A DNA stretch of 64,000 nt from contig JADCRB010000067.1 of the NCBI GenBank assembly GCA_021464245.1, forward strand, positions 3,987,359-4,051,358. Reading direction: 5' to 3'. The notes under the pieces are model-generated. The model worked only from the letters and a program-made list of their open reading frames with translations, made no database searches and had not been told where the DNA came from. Of the stretch, positions 1-12,185 are shown in pieces (the first letter of the stretch is position 1; each line of letters opens with the position of its first letter). This DNA comes from Carallia brachiata. Its lineage: Eukaryota > Streptophyta > Magnoliopsida > Malpighiales > Rhizophoraceae. Made by a program: the position numbers and the translations under genes.

Positions 1-1525
1 TTGAATTAAAGGCAAAAGAAAAAAAAAAGTTTAGAGTTATACTACTAATTTTGACTCCAAGTGTTTGTCTTTTTCTATTTGAATTTTAGTGACATTTATA
101 CGGTTTTTTAACTTTTTATCTTCATCTTTTTTTTTTTTTCACATAAATTTAAAAGTAAGAAAATTTCTTAGTATTTTTTTTTTCTTTTACATTCATCCCC
201 AACGTTGAAACCAAACACACGGTAAAGCTCAACTCACTTCGCAGTATTAGCCGACCCTGATAAGTGATAATTATGCCCCAAGAATCTATCAAAAAACAAA
301 ACTATGCCCCAAGAAGTTTCCAAAAAGACGGACTACACTGACCGAAGGATCACACCTTTTATTCAGATTGAAGAGTATCGCAACTTATGGCTACGTACGA
401 CCATACTTCGCAGTTCGAGGAAAGGAATGATTGTAGTACCACTGTTATCAACCATAAATTGTCGCATCAAATACAATTAAATCAAGATTAACGATATATA
501 AATAATCATTTCATTTAATAATATATATTAATTTATTTTTTTAATTCAAACATTTAATAATTTATATTAACATATGTTTATATGTATTTTAATAAAATTT
601 TATTCACAATTTTTCTTGTACTAATTGTAATTTGGATGTACCGAAAAATTGAAATTTCAATTTATACATTCTTCCAAGTCATAAAATTGAACCTTATATT
701 AATAAAGTACTTGGCACGAACAACATACATCAATTCATTTCATTGTCACGTAATAAGAATGAAATTATAATAGAAAGAAATTATATTGTTGGATATAATT
801 ATCTCTTGTGACAGAATTTTTTTCAAACTATAAAATTATTAATACAATATTTTATTATTATGACTCTTTACTTGAAACATAAAGTGTATTTAATAAATTA
901 ATACCATGTATCTAATCTATACAATTATATATTTGTCTTTATTTATGTAAAAAAAATATATATATATTTGTCTTTACTGCTAAACTAATTATAAGTGATT
1001 TCCTCCCGAGGGATTAAGGCGTTAAATTGACAATCACACTCATGTGCGTGGTGGTTTATCTCTTGTTGACAAAGGCAGATCAATGGCAAGTCGCTTTTGC
1101 TTGCTTTTATAATCTACAGCGGAGAAAACTGCTAAAAAGTTAAAAAAAAATAATAATAAATAGAAAAATTTTAGTGATTTGTTTTTATTAAATATAAATA
1201 AATATACAGTAATATAAGTAGTTTTTTTAATTAAAGAATCATCTCACGGGGTATAGTAGTTATCAGGATCATTAGATTGAGATCGATTTTTTAATCGTTG
1301 GCGTCCTCACGAGTCCTCTTAAACTCATCCACAGTATTAACGAATTTTGAACTTATATACTGCACTCATATTAGGTATCTCACATTCTGAGAAAAATGTG
1401 GATATATAAACTCAAATTCGAGTTAATATTAAAATAACACGTCAGAATAGCATTAGATTGTCATTTTTGGTAAAGTAATACAAGTAGTTAAATAAATAAA
1501 TAACTAGTTCACATGTGTTCCTTGT
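1..1525. other. AT-rich intergenic DNA, no gene seen
   Basis: I see no coding exon, RNA gene or element with clear ends here. The longest open frame (62 codons near 582) has AT-driven composition and no recognisable motif. Segment 1300-1435 shares phrases about 'attaacga..tttgaactt' and 'aaactcaaattcgagttaatatta' with 3490-3610 and 26860-26950, so it is probably an old dispersed repeat. Confidence 0.5.
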
Positions 1526-1880
1526 GTTGTGTTTGGATTATTAGAAAATTGTTAGAAAGAATATGTGAAAAAGAAAGTTGTGAGAAAATAAAATTATTTG
1601 AATTGATGGAAAAAATATAATAAAGAAAATAAAAAGAAAAAATGAATAGTTATTTGTGAGAGAAAAAGTTATGAGAAAATTTAATTGTTTGGATTGATGA
1701 GAAAGTTGTGAATAAAAAAATAATGAGAAAAAAAAATAATAATTTATGAAAAAAATTATAAAAAAATTAAATTATTTAAATTGATGAGAAAATTATAAAA
1801 AAAATATAAAAAAATAAAGTATAATCATTATATGTTTTGTTAATTCTTTTCTTTTCTCACACAAATCCAACAAACTAAAC
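1526..1880. repeat. AT-rich MITE-like repeat with internal periodicity
   Basis: The block begins near TGTGTTTGGATTATTAG and ends near CACACAAATCCAACAAAC, so its ends are loosely inverted. Inside, a degenerate unit of roughly 60 bases recurs, recognisable by 'attgatgagaaa' preceded by 'tgtttggattgatg' or 'tatttgaattgatgg'. A related block lies in the opposite orientation at about 3990-4345. No coding capacity is visible. A non-autonomous DNA element is the likeliest reading, but no target duplication was resolved. Confidence 0.5.
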
Positions 1881-3989
1881 AGAAGATTGAGGTGAATTAC
1901 TTAACTGTGCTCTACTTTTTTGAACGATAATTGTGCCCTGCTTAATATTCCTTAACATAAATCTCGAAGTAAGCAGACCGCGTCGCCGGGCGCGTAAAAA
2001 GCACAGTAGCATCATTATTTATGACTGATGTTTTTCTGCACTTTGCATGGGCAAGGCCAGGAACCAAAGGTCATAATTTTTTGAAGCAGCCTTAGCTGCG
2101 TCTAACTGCAAGGTCTGGGGTTCGAATTTTAGACCACTCATTCTCATATTCTCATCCCAACTAACTGGTCTCCAGCTCTCTTAAAATAAAAGAAAAAAGG
2201 TCATAATTTTTTTTTGTTATTGGTGACCAAAGGTCATAATTTTACTGATCTTTGTGCCTCATTGCGTAACTTTCCTTTTTACCATTGCTCTCTGTCGCTT
2301 TATGTTTCCTTTTCACTGTGACAATGGCACTTTTGCCATGCAAAAGGGCCGGTAATTTGTATGCTTTTGATAATTCATTAATTTATTATTTGAAATATTA
2401 ATTTAGTTATAATTTAACATATTTTTTATATTTATTTTAAATTTGAATCTCAATTTACGTAAATAGAAGTAATATTTTTCTTTAAGCTATTAGTAGATCT
2501 GTGCGTAAGCAGTATAAATTACAAATTCGTTAATATTGTAGTTGACATGAGGGAGTCGTGCTCAGTTTTACGGTATTCAAATGGTGAGTCTATTTTTATA
2601 GAAGAAATTGAATGAAAATAGTAACGAATAACTCCTGATCTCAATCCAGACATGCAATAACTTATATATCGATAATTCATTTTTTTTGTAATTCAAGAAA
2701 AAAAAGGTAATAGAACAAAAAGAGACTCCGATCCGCATTATATAACCATTTGGTTTATATTTTCAGTATTTTAATACATAATTACAATAATAATATGATG
2801 TGTACTTAAATCTAGAACTCAATAAATTATCAAATGTGAGAGCCTGAATAATTTATGAAGTATTTTTACACAATTAATTCAAATTTAAATTTCTATTGAG
2901 TGATTTCTCTCTAAGCTAAAATATACTAAATATCCCTAATTAAAATGGGCTAGGTGATTTCGTTGAAATGTAGGTATTGACTTATAAATTTAATAATTAT
3001 TGTGGTCAATTATAGAGGAATTTTGCTTAGCTCTACGGTGCTTGATTGGTAGGCCTTCCTATAAAAAAAAAAAAAATGAAATAAGGGGTGAACGAAAGAC
3101 TTTCGATTTCTACTTTTGAAATGGATCACAAACATTTTTATAATACACATTTTTTTTCTGTTAAAAAGAGCAAAAAGAGCACAACTCGTTAAATTGACTT
3201 TGGCAACTGTGTTGGTAATTGACTGTATGTAGTGTTCAGGATCAACTTCTTCCCCCTGAAAAGCAAGAACAAAAGTACTGCAGGTGAAACAGGTTAGCAA
3301 TGTACAATCATGTATCATTTCTGTACTTGATAACAATGACTATTTTTTTAACTATAAAAAAATTTACTATAAATATAATAATTATTAAATTTATAAATTA
3401 AAATAAATTTTTACGTTATTGACGCCTTTATTCAACTTTCTTATAAGAATGATTTTTTATTAGAGTATTGTTAAGTTTGAAATATAATTTCTTTAAGTTT
3501 GATCTAAGTATTAACGAGTTTAAAATTTAATATTATACTCACACATAAATTTTTTTTGTACTGAAGAGAGAGTGTCATAAATTTAAATTCAAATTAATAT
3601 TAAGAGAGATACTTTAAAATACTATCAAGCTACCACTTCTAATACTCGGTAACAATGACTATCGGTTCTTACAAGAATATGGCAAGTATTTTACATCTTT
3701 CTTTTTCTTTTGTTTTAGCTATTACTACATTTTCCTTTATTATTGCTGTGTCCTCTGTTTAGTAATTTTTGACTTTGCTAAATTACGATGATGAAATTAC
3801 TGTTCTTGCTTATATATTGGAAATTCCGCGAGGAACAAAAGTTGATAGCATCAGAAATGCATGAGAAAGATTGTTTGGATCTCTAAAGCCGCAACTTTTT
3901 CTAGTTCAACTATGTAAGGACGATTCGTGAATTGGACTCTAATATGAAAGACATACCTTCCGTCCTTCCCTTGAGCGGGGGGCTCAATG
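1881..3989. other. Intergenic DNA with a possible SINE-like trace
   Basis: No gene recognised. At about 2085-2200 the string GGGGTTCGAATTTT resembles a tRNA-type B box and is followed by a pyrimidine-rich stretch and an A-rich end, which may be a decayed SINE. Stretches 2530-2700 and 2780-2960 share wording with 5040-5370, for example 'aactcctga..ctcaat..a..aataa' and 'aattaattcaaatttaaat', so a further dispersed repeat is present. The 108-codon frame on the minus strand near 3010-3336 has no motif I know. Confidence 0.35.
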
Positions 3990-4345
3990 GCCTTTCTAAC
4001 ATACTCTTATGGCTTCTTTGGTTTTGTGAAAAAATCATGAAAAAAGAAAATTTAGGTCAAAAATATTATCGTTACTTTATATTTTTTGCTCATATTTTTT
4101 TCTCAAGATTTTTTATCAAACAAACAACAATATTTTTTTAATAATTTTTTTTGACAAATTACTATTTAATTTCTTTTTCATTATATTTTTTATCACAACT
4201 TTCTCATCAATTCAAATAATATAATTTTTTTATAACTTTTTCTCTCAAAAAATATATTTTTTTAATCATTTTCTTTCTTACCATTTTTTATTAATATATT
4301 TTCTTATAAATTTTTTTCTTACATTTTATTACAAATCCAAACACA
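3990..4345. repeat. AT-rich MITE-like repeat, inverted relative of 1526-1880
   Basis: Read on the minus strand, this block repeats the vocabulary of 1526-1880: an outer 'tagtgtgtttggatttgta', inner 'ttgaattgatgagaaag' and many A-runs. It ends at ACAAATCCAAACACACTA. The shared ends and interior argue for one family of non-autonomous elements in opposite orientations. Confidence 0.5.
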
Positions 4346-4359
4346 CTATTAGGCCCTAT

Positions 4360-4600
4360 TGCAAATTTTCAATGGAAAAAGAAAGGAAAATGAGAAGAAA
4401 ATGGAAATTTTGTTTCTTTTATATTATATTTATTTTCTATTATTAAACTAAATAATTTTTTTTTATTTTTTCTCTCACAAATTACTATTTATTTTTTTAT
4501 AATTTTTTAATTATTAATTTTTTAATTATAATATTATTATTACTGTATTATTATTTTATTTTTTATTTTTTTTATTCACTTTCTTCGTATTGTGTCCTAA
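4360..4600. repeat. AT-rich dispersed repeat, copy A
   Basis: The minus strand carries 'ataataataatattataattaa', 'aaaaattataaaaaaataaatagtaatttgtgagagaaaaa' and a purine-rich end. The same order appears on the plus strand at 6460-6690 and 27390-27640. All three are bounded by sequence like AAAGAAAG/CTTTCTTT. This fits a small non-autonomous family; termini are not sharp. Confidence 0.5.
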
Positions 4601-5530
4601 TTACTTAAGTGAGAGTAGGCATGTTTTTACACATCTCATTGAGATTCCTCCCTAATTGCAAACGTTGGACGCATATTGAAGCGCAACGTTGAATTTCAAA
4701 TTAACTAATTATTGTGGTGGGTTGATGATGAGTTTCGCTCGATCACATTATTATGTGAGTGGTCGGCTCTCTCTTTTTAAAAAAATTGAATTTAAACGTT
4801 CCTTAACGATCTCAACCTATAGAAAAGACGAATAACATCCTTACAATGCTCTTTTTTTTTAATAAACTCAATAATAGAAGGTTGTTCCATTCTGCTAATT
4901 TGGTTGGGACCCACAAAGATTTGACATTTCAAGTCATTTTACAGAGTCCATCTCAGTCTTGCCACAGCTCCTTATTAATTATAGCCGTTGAGATGTAGAT
5001 AAAGATATACCACAGAGCTTTGGATAGAAAAATCTAAGCACGTGATGGTTTAAAAAGTAATTTAATGTATATTTTATATAATTAATTTAAATTTAAATAT
5101 TTATACTGTATAATTCTCTATAATTTAAATATATTTAATATTTTTACTCTAACGTGAACTTGAGGGTCTGGTAAAAGTCAATTGTAAGACTTAAATTCAA
5201 TAATTATTAGAGTAAATTGTAGAGGAGTCACGTTTAGATTATTAGTATTAAAATTATGAGTTTTTCTTATAAAAAAAATTGAATAGAGATGTTAATAAAT
5301 AACTACTGACCTCAATTTATAAATATAATAATTTATATATTCATAATATATTTTTTTATTTAAAAAAAAATCGATTGTAAAAGTGGTAAATTCTTGACAG
5401 CCAATAATTCTATAAAAACTGTTAAAAAAAATAAAAAGATTTAACACCACCGGGCGAAAATTACTCTCACTGGCCAAACGAAGGGCGTGGAAAGCACGCT
5501 CCTTCGTACGAATGTCGATCAGCGTAAATT
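4601..5530. other. Intergenic DNA, nothing recognised
   Basis: No supported gene or RNA. 5040-5370 shares phrases with 2530-2960 (see that entry). Confidence 0.4.
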
Positions 5531-5876
5531 GAACGGATTATTTATTGTAATGTCCGAAAAAATGAGATAATCAATTTTTTACGCCTAAATTTTTGTATTT
5601 TTTTTTTTGAGATCTAAATTTTTTAAGTTTTCTATTTAAGACCTAAATTTTTATTTTTTGTTCTATTCAAGTCCTTTTACAGTAAAACCGTTAACTTTTT
5701 CGTTAACTTTAATCCTATTTCGTTAGATCTAACGGAAAAATTAACGGTAAATCATATAAAAGGACTTCAATAGAAAAAAATAAAGTTTTAGTCTTAAATA
5801 AAAAACTTAAAAAATTTAGACTCACATAAAAAAAATTACAAATGTTTAGACCTAAAAAGTTATTATCCGAAAAATG
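5531..5876. mobile_element. Foldback (palindromic) MITE
   Basis: The segment folds on itself around 5705. The left arm contains, in order, CCGAAAAA, TTTTTACGCCTAAA, GATCTAAATTTTTTAAGTTTT, AAGACCTAAATTTTTATTTTTT, TTCAAGTCCTTTTA and CCGTTAA. The right arm gives the same strings in the same order when reverse-complemented. Arms are about 150 bases and imperfect. No coding region. Such hairpin MITEs are common in plants; the parent superfamily and target duplication were not resolved. Confidence 0.7.
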
Positions 5877-6459
5877 CAACGCAAAATTACTGCAGAAGGG
5901 GATAGGGCATTGCGTGACACCGGCTTTGTTGGAGCGCGTGGAATTGATACGGGCAATCTTTTATATTTTGTTTTTTTTTTTATGCCTGCTGGATAAAGTA
6001 AAACAGAAAGAAAAAGAAGCTGAGGCTCAGTTCTGACTACTGCCTGAGAGAAGAGCAATGATGATGCACCATGTGGCCATCGATTCTTTTTCCAGTCCAA
6101 ATCACTTCAATCCTCTCCGGATTGGAACCCTCCAGTACGGTAAACTTTTATGGCCGAACAAAAAATAGTCAAATAATATTCCTAATGTAACAATAAATAA
6201 TATTTATTTAATTATAATAATAAAATATATAAAAAATAATAATTTATTTTTATTCACAATTTTTTTTGTTATTGTTATATAAATTATAATCGTTGTAACG
6301 TAGTTGCTATTTAACTAATTTTTTTATCTAACCACTTAATAAAGCCCTCCGGTATTAGCCTTCTTATGAGTTCCCCGATTTCCTTTCAAGTTATTAGGGA
6401 AAAATTTGGATAAAAAGTGTTATTCTCAAATAAAAAAATTTAGTACTCTTTTTTGCAGT
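5877..6459. other. Intergenic DNA, no recognised gene
   Basis: Short open frames exist on both strands around 5850-6100, with slightly higher GC than the surroundings, but neither protein has a motif I recognise. Left unannotated. Confidence 0.35.
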
Positions 6460-6690
6460 CCCAACTAATGCCGTGATTAAATATAAAGAAAGTATATAAA
6501 AAAATAAAAAATATAATAATAATAATGTTATAATTATAAAAAATAATTATTAAAAAATTATAAGAAAGAAAATAAATAATAATTTATGAAAAAAATAAAA
6601 AATAATTATTTAAATTGATAAAAAATAAATAAAAAATATTTTTCTTTTTGTTTTTCTTTCTTTTTCCTTTAAAAATTTTTAGTTACAGCA
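6460..6690. repeat. AT-rich dispersed repeat, copy B
   Basis: Plus-strand copy of the family at 4360-4600 and 27390-27640. It shows the shared order 'atgttataat.ataaaaa', 'attaaaaaattat.agaaagaaaat', 'aataataattt', 'tttaaattgataaaaaataaataaaaaatatttttcttt'. No coding capacity. Confidence 0.5.
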
Positions 6691-7346
6691 TAAAAGTCAT
6701 CTATTAATATTATAATTCAATGTATTTTCATCAAATGTGTAGAAATATAATGAACAGCTACCATACTCTTATATCGATTGATAAAATTGTATGATATATG
6801 AATAAAGATTACATTATTGTAAATTATTTGAATTTTTTAAAAATGTTTACTTCATTAGATTTTAGAATTCAAAATTTTTAAAATAAAAACTTAAATTTTA
6901 ATTAATGAGACATTTTTAATCATGATAAAAAAAAGCATCACTAAAAAAATATAAAAAATAGTTATAAGAATAATTTTAGTTTTTAAAAATAACAAAAAAT
7001 ATTTTTTTAAATTAAATTTTAAATATATTTAATATTATTTTAAATTTAATTAATATTATCTTGACCTTTAATTTAAATTTTTTTTCAAATTTTTTTTGTT
7101 AAAATTTTTTTTCTATTACTTACAGGTACACTATTGTATTTGCTATATTCTCTTTTTTTTTTTTTTTTCAAAAAAAGTAATAGAACCATGAGTTATTACC
7201 GCTTTTGATTGGACTTGTTTCCTCTTTTGAGACTGTTTACTTTTTTTTCTCATAAAAAGCAAGTAGAGCTCTACCTCTCTAGTTATTGCCCATAAACAGA
7301 GCGACAAGGGGTAAAGAGGCGGATCTAGCTGGAGACAAAGACAAGA

Positions 7347-10063
7347 ATGGAAAGTGGCAGCAATGTATTGAACGGCTGCAACATTAATCCTAATTATAGA
7401 TCGCAAAACGGCAGCAATGCTAACCTTTCCTGGGATTTATGGGATCTTAGTAGCGGTTCAAGGTTCGATCTGAGTAACCACAGCAACAGCAACGGCAACA
7501 CCTTGTGTGCCTCCTCCGCTGATGCCGTAACTGCTACCAGCTCCATCTCCATGCAACCAGAAGCCAGCACTTCGCAGCCGCTCGCGTTTGCTCATTACAG
7601 CAACTGGCTGTACCACCACTACTACTACTACAACAACAACAACAACCCATATCAGCGGCAATCCCTCTACGCCGGCGATGGGTCCCATTTTCATCCGGAC
7701 CCACACTTAATGTGCTTGAAGCTTGGCAAGCGGCATTATTTCGAGGACAGTTCGTCTAACAATCTTGCGGGTGGTGCCCGGCCACAGTCGTCCATTGGTA
7801 AAAGGGGGAAAGCATACGACGATGTCGTCGATCCGGGTCACGTCCGGCTTGTAGTGCCCTCCACGTCGGCGGCGGTGGCGGCCGCCGTGCCGAGGTGTCA
7901 GGTGGAAGGCTGCCACGTGGCATTGACAGACGCCAAGGATTATCACAAGAGGCATAGAGTTTGTGAAGTACACTCCAAGGCTCCCAAGGCAATGGTTCTA
8001 GGGTTGGAGCAGCGCTTCTGTCAGCAGTGCAGCAGGTTAAAATTAAAAAAAAAAAAGTTTATTAAAATCTTTATCGTTGCTATGATTTTTTATTTTTATT
8101 TTTTTTGCAATGATATATATACAAATGGTTTGATGGGTAAATTTGTAAAATGGGTGTGTGTATATTATATATTATATAGGTTTCATGTGGTGTCAGAGTT
8201 TGATAATTCGAAGAGGAGTTGTAGAAGGAGATTGGCAGGGCACAACGAGAGAAGAAGAAAGAGCTCCCAAGATTCTTTTTCCAGGAACGCGCCTCAAGGT
8301 AATAATAATGTTAGATTGAAAGAAAGAAAAAAATTTGTCATTCCTTTTTATCAAGTTATTATATAAATTGCTTGTTGAATTTATTTGACTTTAATCCAAA
8401 ACAATAAAAACTTGCACAATTGCAACCCCAATATTTCTTTTCCGATTAATTACTTGCATGGTTCTGGGATGTTTGGGGTCAAACCCAAATTGAGTTGTGC
8501 TATAGATGCTATGTTTGCTTCCGCGCTTCCGTGCTTCTAAACATAACAATGAGAATATTAATGACAATGATGTCAATAACAATGAAAAGGCGTGGATGGA
8601 TATCCCGCACGAAGAACTTTTGGAATTTGGTATGGAAGAAAATAGTGGGGTGCTTCTTTCTTGAACGAGTGTTTTACTTTGGTTTATGCATATTTTGCAA
8701 ATGATTGTGATGGAATCAAACAACTAGATGTGCCCATCTATTTGGATCACAAGCATTATATGAATGGATTTCATTAAAGTACAAACTATAATTAAGCTAG
8801 ATGATCAATTGCTTTAACTTCATGTTTCTTAGAACTTGCATCTCTAAAATACAGAAGTAAATTAGGACATGCATTATGTTGGTTCAAGATCCACAAATTC
8901 AATGTTTCAGATGGTGAATGTTATAGACATGGAGGGTAATTGTCCAAAATATTAGTGATGTTATGTAACTGGTCCTCTATGAATAAAGGTGGGACGAATC
9001 TATCTCAAATATTTGTGCCTTCGTGCTGTTACTTGCAAGATCTCCCTTAGTTCCCGTGTTTATGAATAAACCTTTCCATTATTCCTTATGTCAAGATAGC
9101 CTTATAGCTTTCAATAGTTTCCTTTTGTAAGTTCATCAATTGTCCAACTGATTTCCATTGCCAATTAGCATGTCATGTGCTAATTGCATCAGTACCATAA
9201 TACCAACCTGCATTTCCCCAGCAGGCCAAAATTTTTTATGTGGTGGGACTAGAGGTTTAGCTGCATAAATGTTAGCTGCATAAAAACTGCATAAAATTTG
9301 AGACAACAAGGCAGCTAAAACAAAGCAATTTCAACTTGGTTTTTCCTGATTTTAGCATACAAGCAGATCACTTGTATGTTGAAGTAAATCAATTGATCAA
9401 AAACAGATAACTCATCACCTTGGTGAAATGTTATTCATTAGCTAGGCAATAGTACACAGCTGTGTCAATTAAATATTACATGCAGCACCACCTTTAGACA
9501 GTTAACATCCACAAATAGCTGAATTATTGCTCATTTTACTTGCCTAATTGGGAATAGCTGTAATCAAATGCATCATTACTGAAGAATTTATGGTGTATGG
9601 TCACAAGAAAAACTTTAATTTCTTCCTCAACGGACAAGTTTGATGGCTGCATGATTTCCATTTTTGACATTGATAACAGGGCGTGCTCTCTCTCTTCTGT
9701 CATCCAAGGCGAATTCATGGGTTTCTCCGTCTGACATCTCCTCTCGATCAAGTGCTGCACTACGCGAATTGATTGCAGAACACCGAGCATCCATCCTCGC
9801 TAGGCAGCTTTTCGTGAACGACATTTGCATCACCATGCAGTGGAATACCTTGGAGTGTCCCAACCTGACAACAATTATTTGCCATCGGACACCAATCAAA
9901 TGTTAGCTGAGGCACAGAGTTGGGATCAGCTCCATGATACTGGCAGAAATGTAACATTGAACCTGATGCAGGCCCCAAGCTCAGCATTTGGATTATTGAC
10001 TGCAAAAGGGAAAAACCAAAAGAAGAAGGTTGGCATGACTTGGAAGGTGCCCATGCAGGTTGA
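7347..10063 (+). CDS. SBP-box transcription factor (miR156-targeted SPL), frameshifted in last exon
   Basis: SBP-box proteins are plant nuclear factors that bind GTAC-core promoter sites and control phase change, flowering and organ development. Three exons are inferred: 7347-8035, 8180-8298 and from 9680. The SBP domain spans about residues 182-259 across the first junction, with zinc-ligand Cys/His clusters ([22 protein letters not shown]) and a basic nuclear-localisation tail (residues 241-257, [17 protein letters not shown]). [11 protein letters not shown] upstream and RALSLLSS in exon 3 fit the miR156-controlled subgroup. As written, exon 3 stops at 9904-9906 (344 aa). Family-like sequence continues in two other frames: [11 protein letters not shown] up to LMQAP, then a short tail ending at TGA 10061-10063. 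One missing base in the T-run 9808-9813 and one in the A-run 10011-10015 would join them (about 397 aa). Both lie in homopolymers, so an assembly error is as likely as a real lesion. I did not assign an orthologue number. Confidence 0.85.
9683..9702 (+). promoter_or_regulatory. miR156/157 target site in SBP gene exon 3
   Basis: The 20 bases GTGCTCTCTCTCTTCTGTCA encode the ALSLLS part of the conserved peptide. They are complementary to the miR156 sequence I know except at one position, which is the usual state of this site in plant SPL genes. It predicts post-transcriptional repression of the first SBP gene in juvenile tissue. SPL8 at 17919-20267 shows no such site, as expected for its clade. 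Confidence 0.85.
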
Positions 10064-10065
10064 AT

Positions 10066-10250
10066 AGTTTATCCGAAGCTTGGTCTAAAATTCCTGAAAA
10101 ATTAGCTTTTTATGATTACATCGGTAATAATCCGGCAAAAGGTGGATTGTTCAGAGCAGTCTCAATGGACAACGGGGATGGAATAGCTGTTGGGTGGTTA
10201 GGACATCCTATCTTTAGAGATAAAGAAGGTCGTGAACGTTTTATCCGTCG
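10066..10250 (+). other. psbB: Nuclear insertion of chloroplast psbB (CP47) fragment
   Basis: An open frame reads [19 protein letters not shown], then [11 protein letters not shown], then [20 protein letters not shown] and KEGRE. This is an internal segment of the photosystem II CP47 protein, normally encoded in plastid DNA. Only about 60 codons are present, without start or stop. Differences from the plastid protein (RAV for [12 protein letters not shown] for RELFVRRMP) show it is not under plastid constraint. It is a NUPT and non-functional. It begins 3 bases after the inferred SBP stop codon and probably lies in that gene's 3' UTR. Confidence 0.9.
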
Positions 10251-11717
10251 CTTGTTCAGTTTCATTGGCTGATTTCTAGCATGATGAGATGATCTTGCTG
10301 TACAATCATTTTCAGCGTTTTATCAGGACAATTATGTTTTACAGATTCTAGTCTTTAGCTTGTACAATATTCATTCTAATTTGATTCAATCGATTGAAAT
10401 TATGTATGAATTGATTTGATTGAAATTGACAAGAACAAATGGAGACATTTAGCATATGAACTTCATATTGGAGTTTGACTCTAGTATTGTTGTCACGTTG
10501 CTGTAAGCCTGAAATTGACAGCACATTAGCAGGAATTCTAAAATCGGCTTCATTCTATGGGCAAATGCTGAATTACTTTTATACGCGTTAATTTTGTGCA
10601 ACTGCGATTATTATTTGTATAATTATAATTTAAAAAATATGAAACGGAAAAAACAATAATATTTTTTATATCACTTTTTATTATTACGATTACATAAAAA
10701 ATACTTATTGTTGTACAAAATAAATGTATATGGATGTAGTTGAGAAATTTTGTATGCTCACTAAATTTTTTTCTTAAATATAGACTGTATTATTTAGTTT
10801 TTTAACATATTAACAAGAATTTTAACCCGGATAAATAACATATTGCAATGAGTGAATTTTGGATTATAATTTTGGATTAAGTTATATTATATGATTGTAT
10901 ATTAGGCAGTGCTAAAATGACAATATATTTATCTAATGTCTACCAATTTATATTGTTTTGATCGCATTTAAAAAATTTTAACAAGTATTTTCCTTCCTAA
11001 AATCACAAAACATGTTGGCTGGGTCTGAGGTCCGGAGAATCAGAGTGATGAGGAGGCAAAACCCCCAAAGCTATAATTCTCTCATTATCTTCAGAAGTTT
11101 GGGGCGGTCCACTTTCTTAGTGAAGTGGATGCCCGCACTTTCAAAAGTCGAGAAAGCGTCCTTCGAACTAACAAAAGCATTAGAATCGGAGACAGCTCTG
11201 ATCGTCGCATGAGTAGTTGTTTTCAAGCTCTGAACTTTCTTGGTTCATTATTATGACAGAAAAAATTTGGAAATGTTAAGTAGGTGCATAATTGGGGCTG
11301 ATGATCTTGAATTGGAATTACAATCAAATCAATTAGTTAATTAAAAAATCTATGATGGGTTGTATTTAGAACAAAATGTATTATATTTTTTTCTTGAAAA
11401 ATAACAATTACCATCTTAACTAAGTTATTTAATTCACATTTTTCTCCAGCTACCACCGAGAACTAGGAGACACTATTGGAGTAGTAGCTTAGTAACAGCT
11501 CGGTGTAATTTCTCCATGATTAATTTATATTCGAATTTCTTTATTGTTACTTGTTTCTAAATAAAAGTATATTTATATTGAAGTATAGTATTAGATTTTA
11601 AATTCATTAACAATATAATTAGACATGGTGGAGACTCAGTTGGACCAATATTGCTCAGTGATATTTTTTTTTTATAAAAAAATTAAATAACAACGTTAAC
11701 ACGTGACTTTTGATCTT
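10251..11717. other. Downstream flank of SBP gene, no recognised gene
   Basis: Probable 3' UTR of the SBP gene up to about 10.5 kb. A higher-complexity patch at 11012-11225 has several overlapping open frames (one contains DARTFKSRESVLRTNKS). It may be an old coding fragment, but I cannot place it in a family. Confidence 0.35.
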
Positions 11718-11725
11718 GTCTCAAT

Positions 11726-12070
11726 CATGGTTGTGAAAACCAGATCGGACCAGCTAGTCCGATCGGTTGAACCAGTGACCGGCCAGTAGTCCGGTCCGGT
11801 CCGGTTCAAGGCAAAAATTAACTGAAACTCGGACCGGTCAAAACCGGTCAAAATCGGTAAAAATCGGACCGATTCAACCGGTTCAAGTAAAATATAAAAA
11901 TTCAAAAATTTTAATTTGATCTCAAAATTTGTTTAAATTATGATTTAAGTTCTAAATTTATAAAATTTTCAATTTAGTTTTAAATTTATCAAAATTTTCA
12001 ATTTTTAAAATTAAAAAAAATTAATATTTAATTGCTATATATATATATATTATTTATTTAAATTACTTTT

Positions 12071-12102
<32 letters not shown>

Positions 12103-12185
12103 AACCGATTCGACTGATTCAACCAGTTGAATTTTGACCTACTAATACTTTTAATTCGATATCCGATTTGATTTTGACAACCTTG
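11726..12185. mobile_element. hAT-type MITE (460 bp) with 8-bp target duplication
   Basis: The left end CATGGTTGTGAAAACC and the reverse-complemented right end CAAGGTTGTCAAAATC pair as imperfect inverted ends starting with CA. Flanks are GTCTCAAT (11718-11725) and ATCTCAAT (12186-12193), an 8-bp duplication with one difference. The subterminal part is packed with CCGGTC/ACCGGT/GGTTCAACCGG motifs. There is a (TA)n tract at about 12076-12100 and no coding region. An 8-bp duplication with CA..TG ends points to the hAT superfamily. Confidence 0.8.

Noticed and set aside
7458..7992. Minus-strand frames opposite SBP gene exon 1
   Set aside because: Shadows of the SBP exon; one is a poly-Val run caused by the antisense of a Tyr/Asn codon repeat.
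9664..9906. Stand-alone 80-codon ORF containing ALSLLSSK
   Set aside because: It is the third exon of the SBP gene read with a few intron bases, not a separate gene.
12046..12100. (TA)n tracts as possible regulatory or origin signals
   Set aside because: Simple dinucleotide repeats inside a MITE; similar tracts occur at 25437, 35317 and elsewhere in AT-rich spacer.
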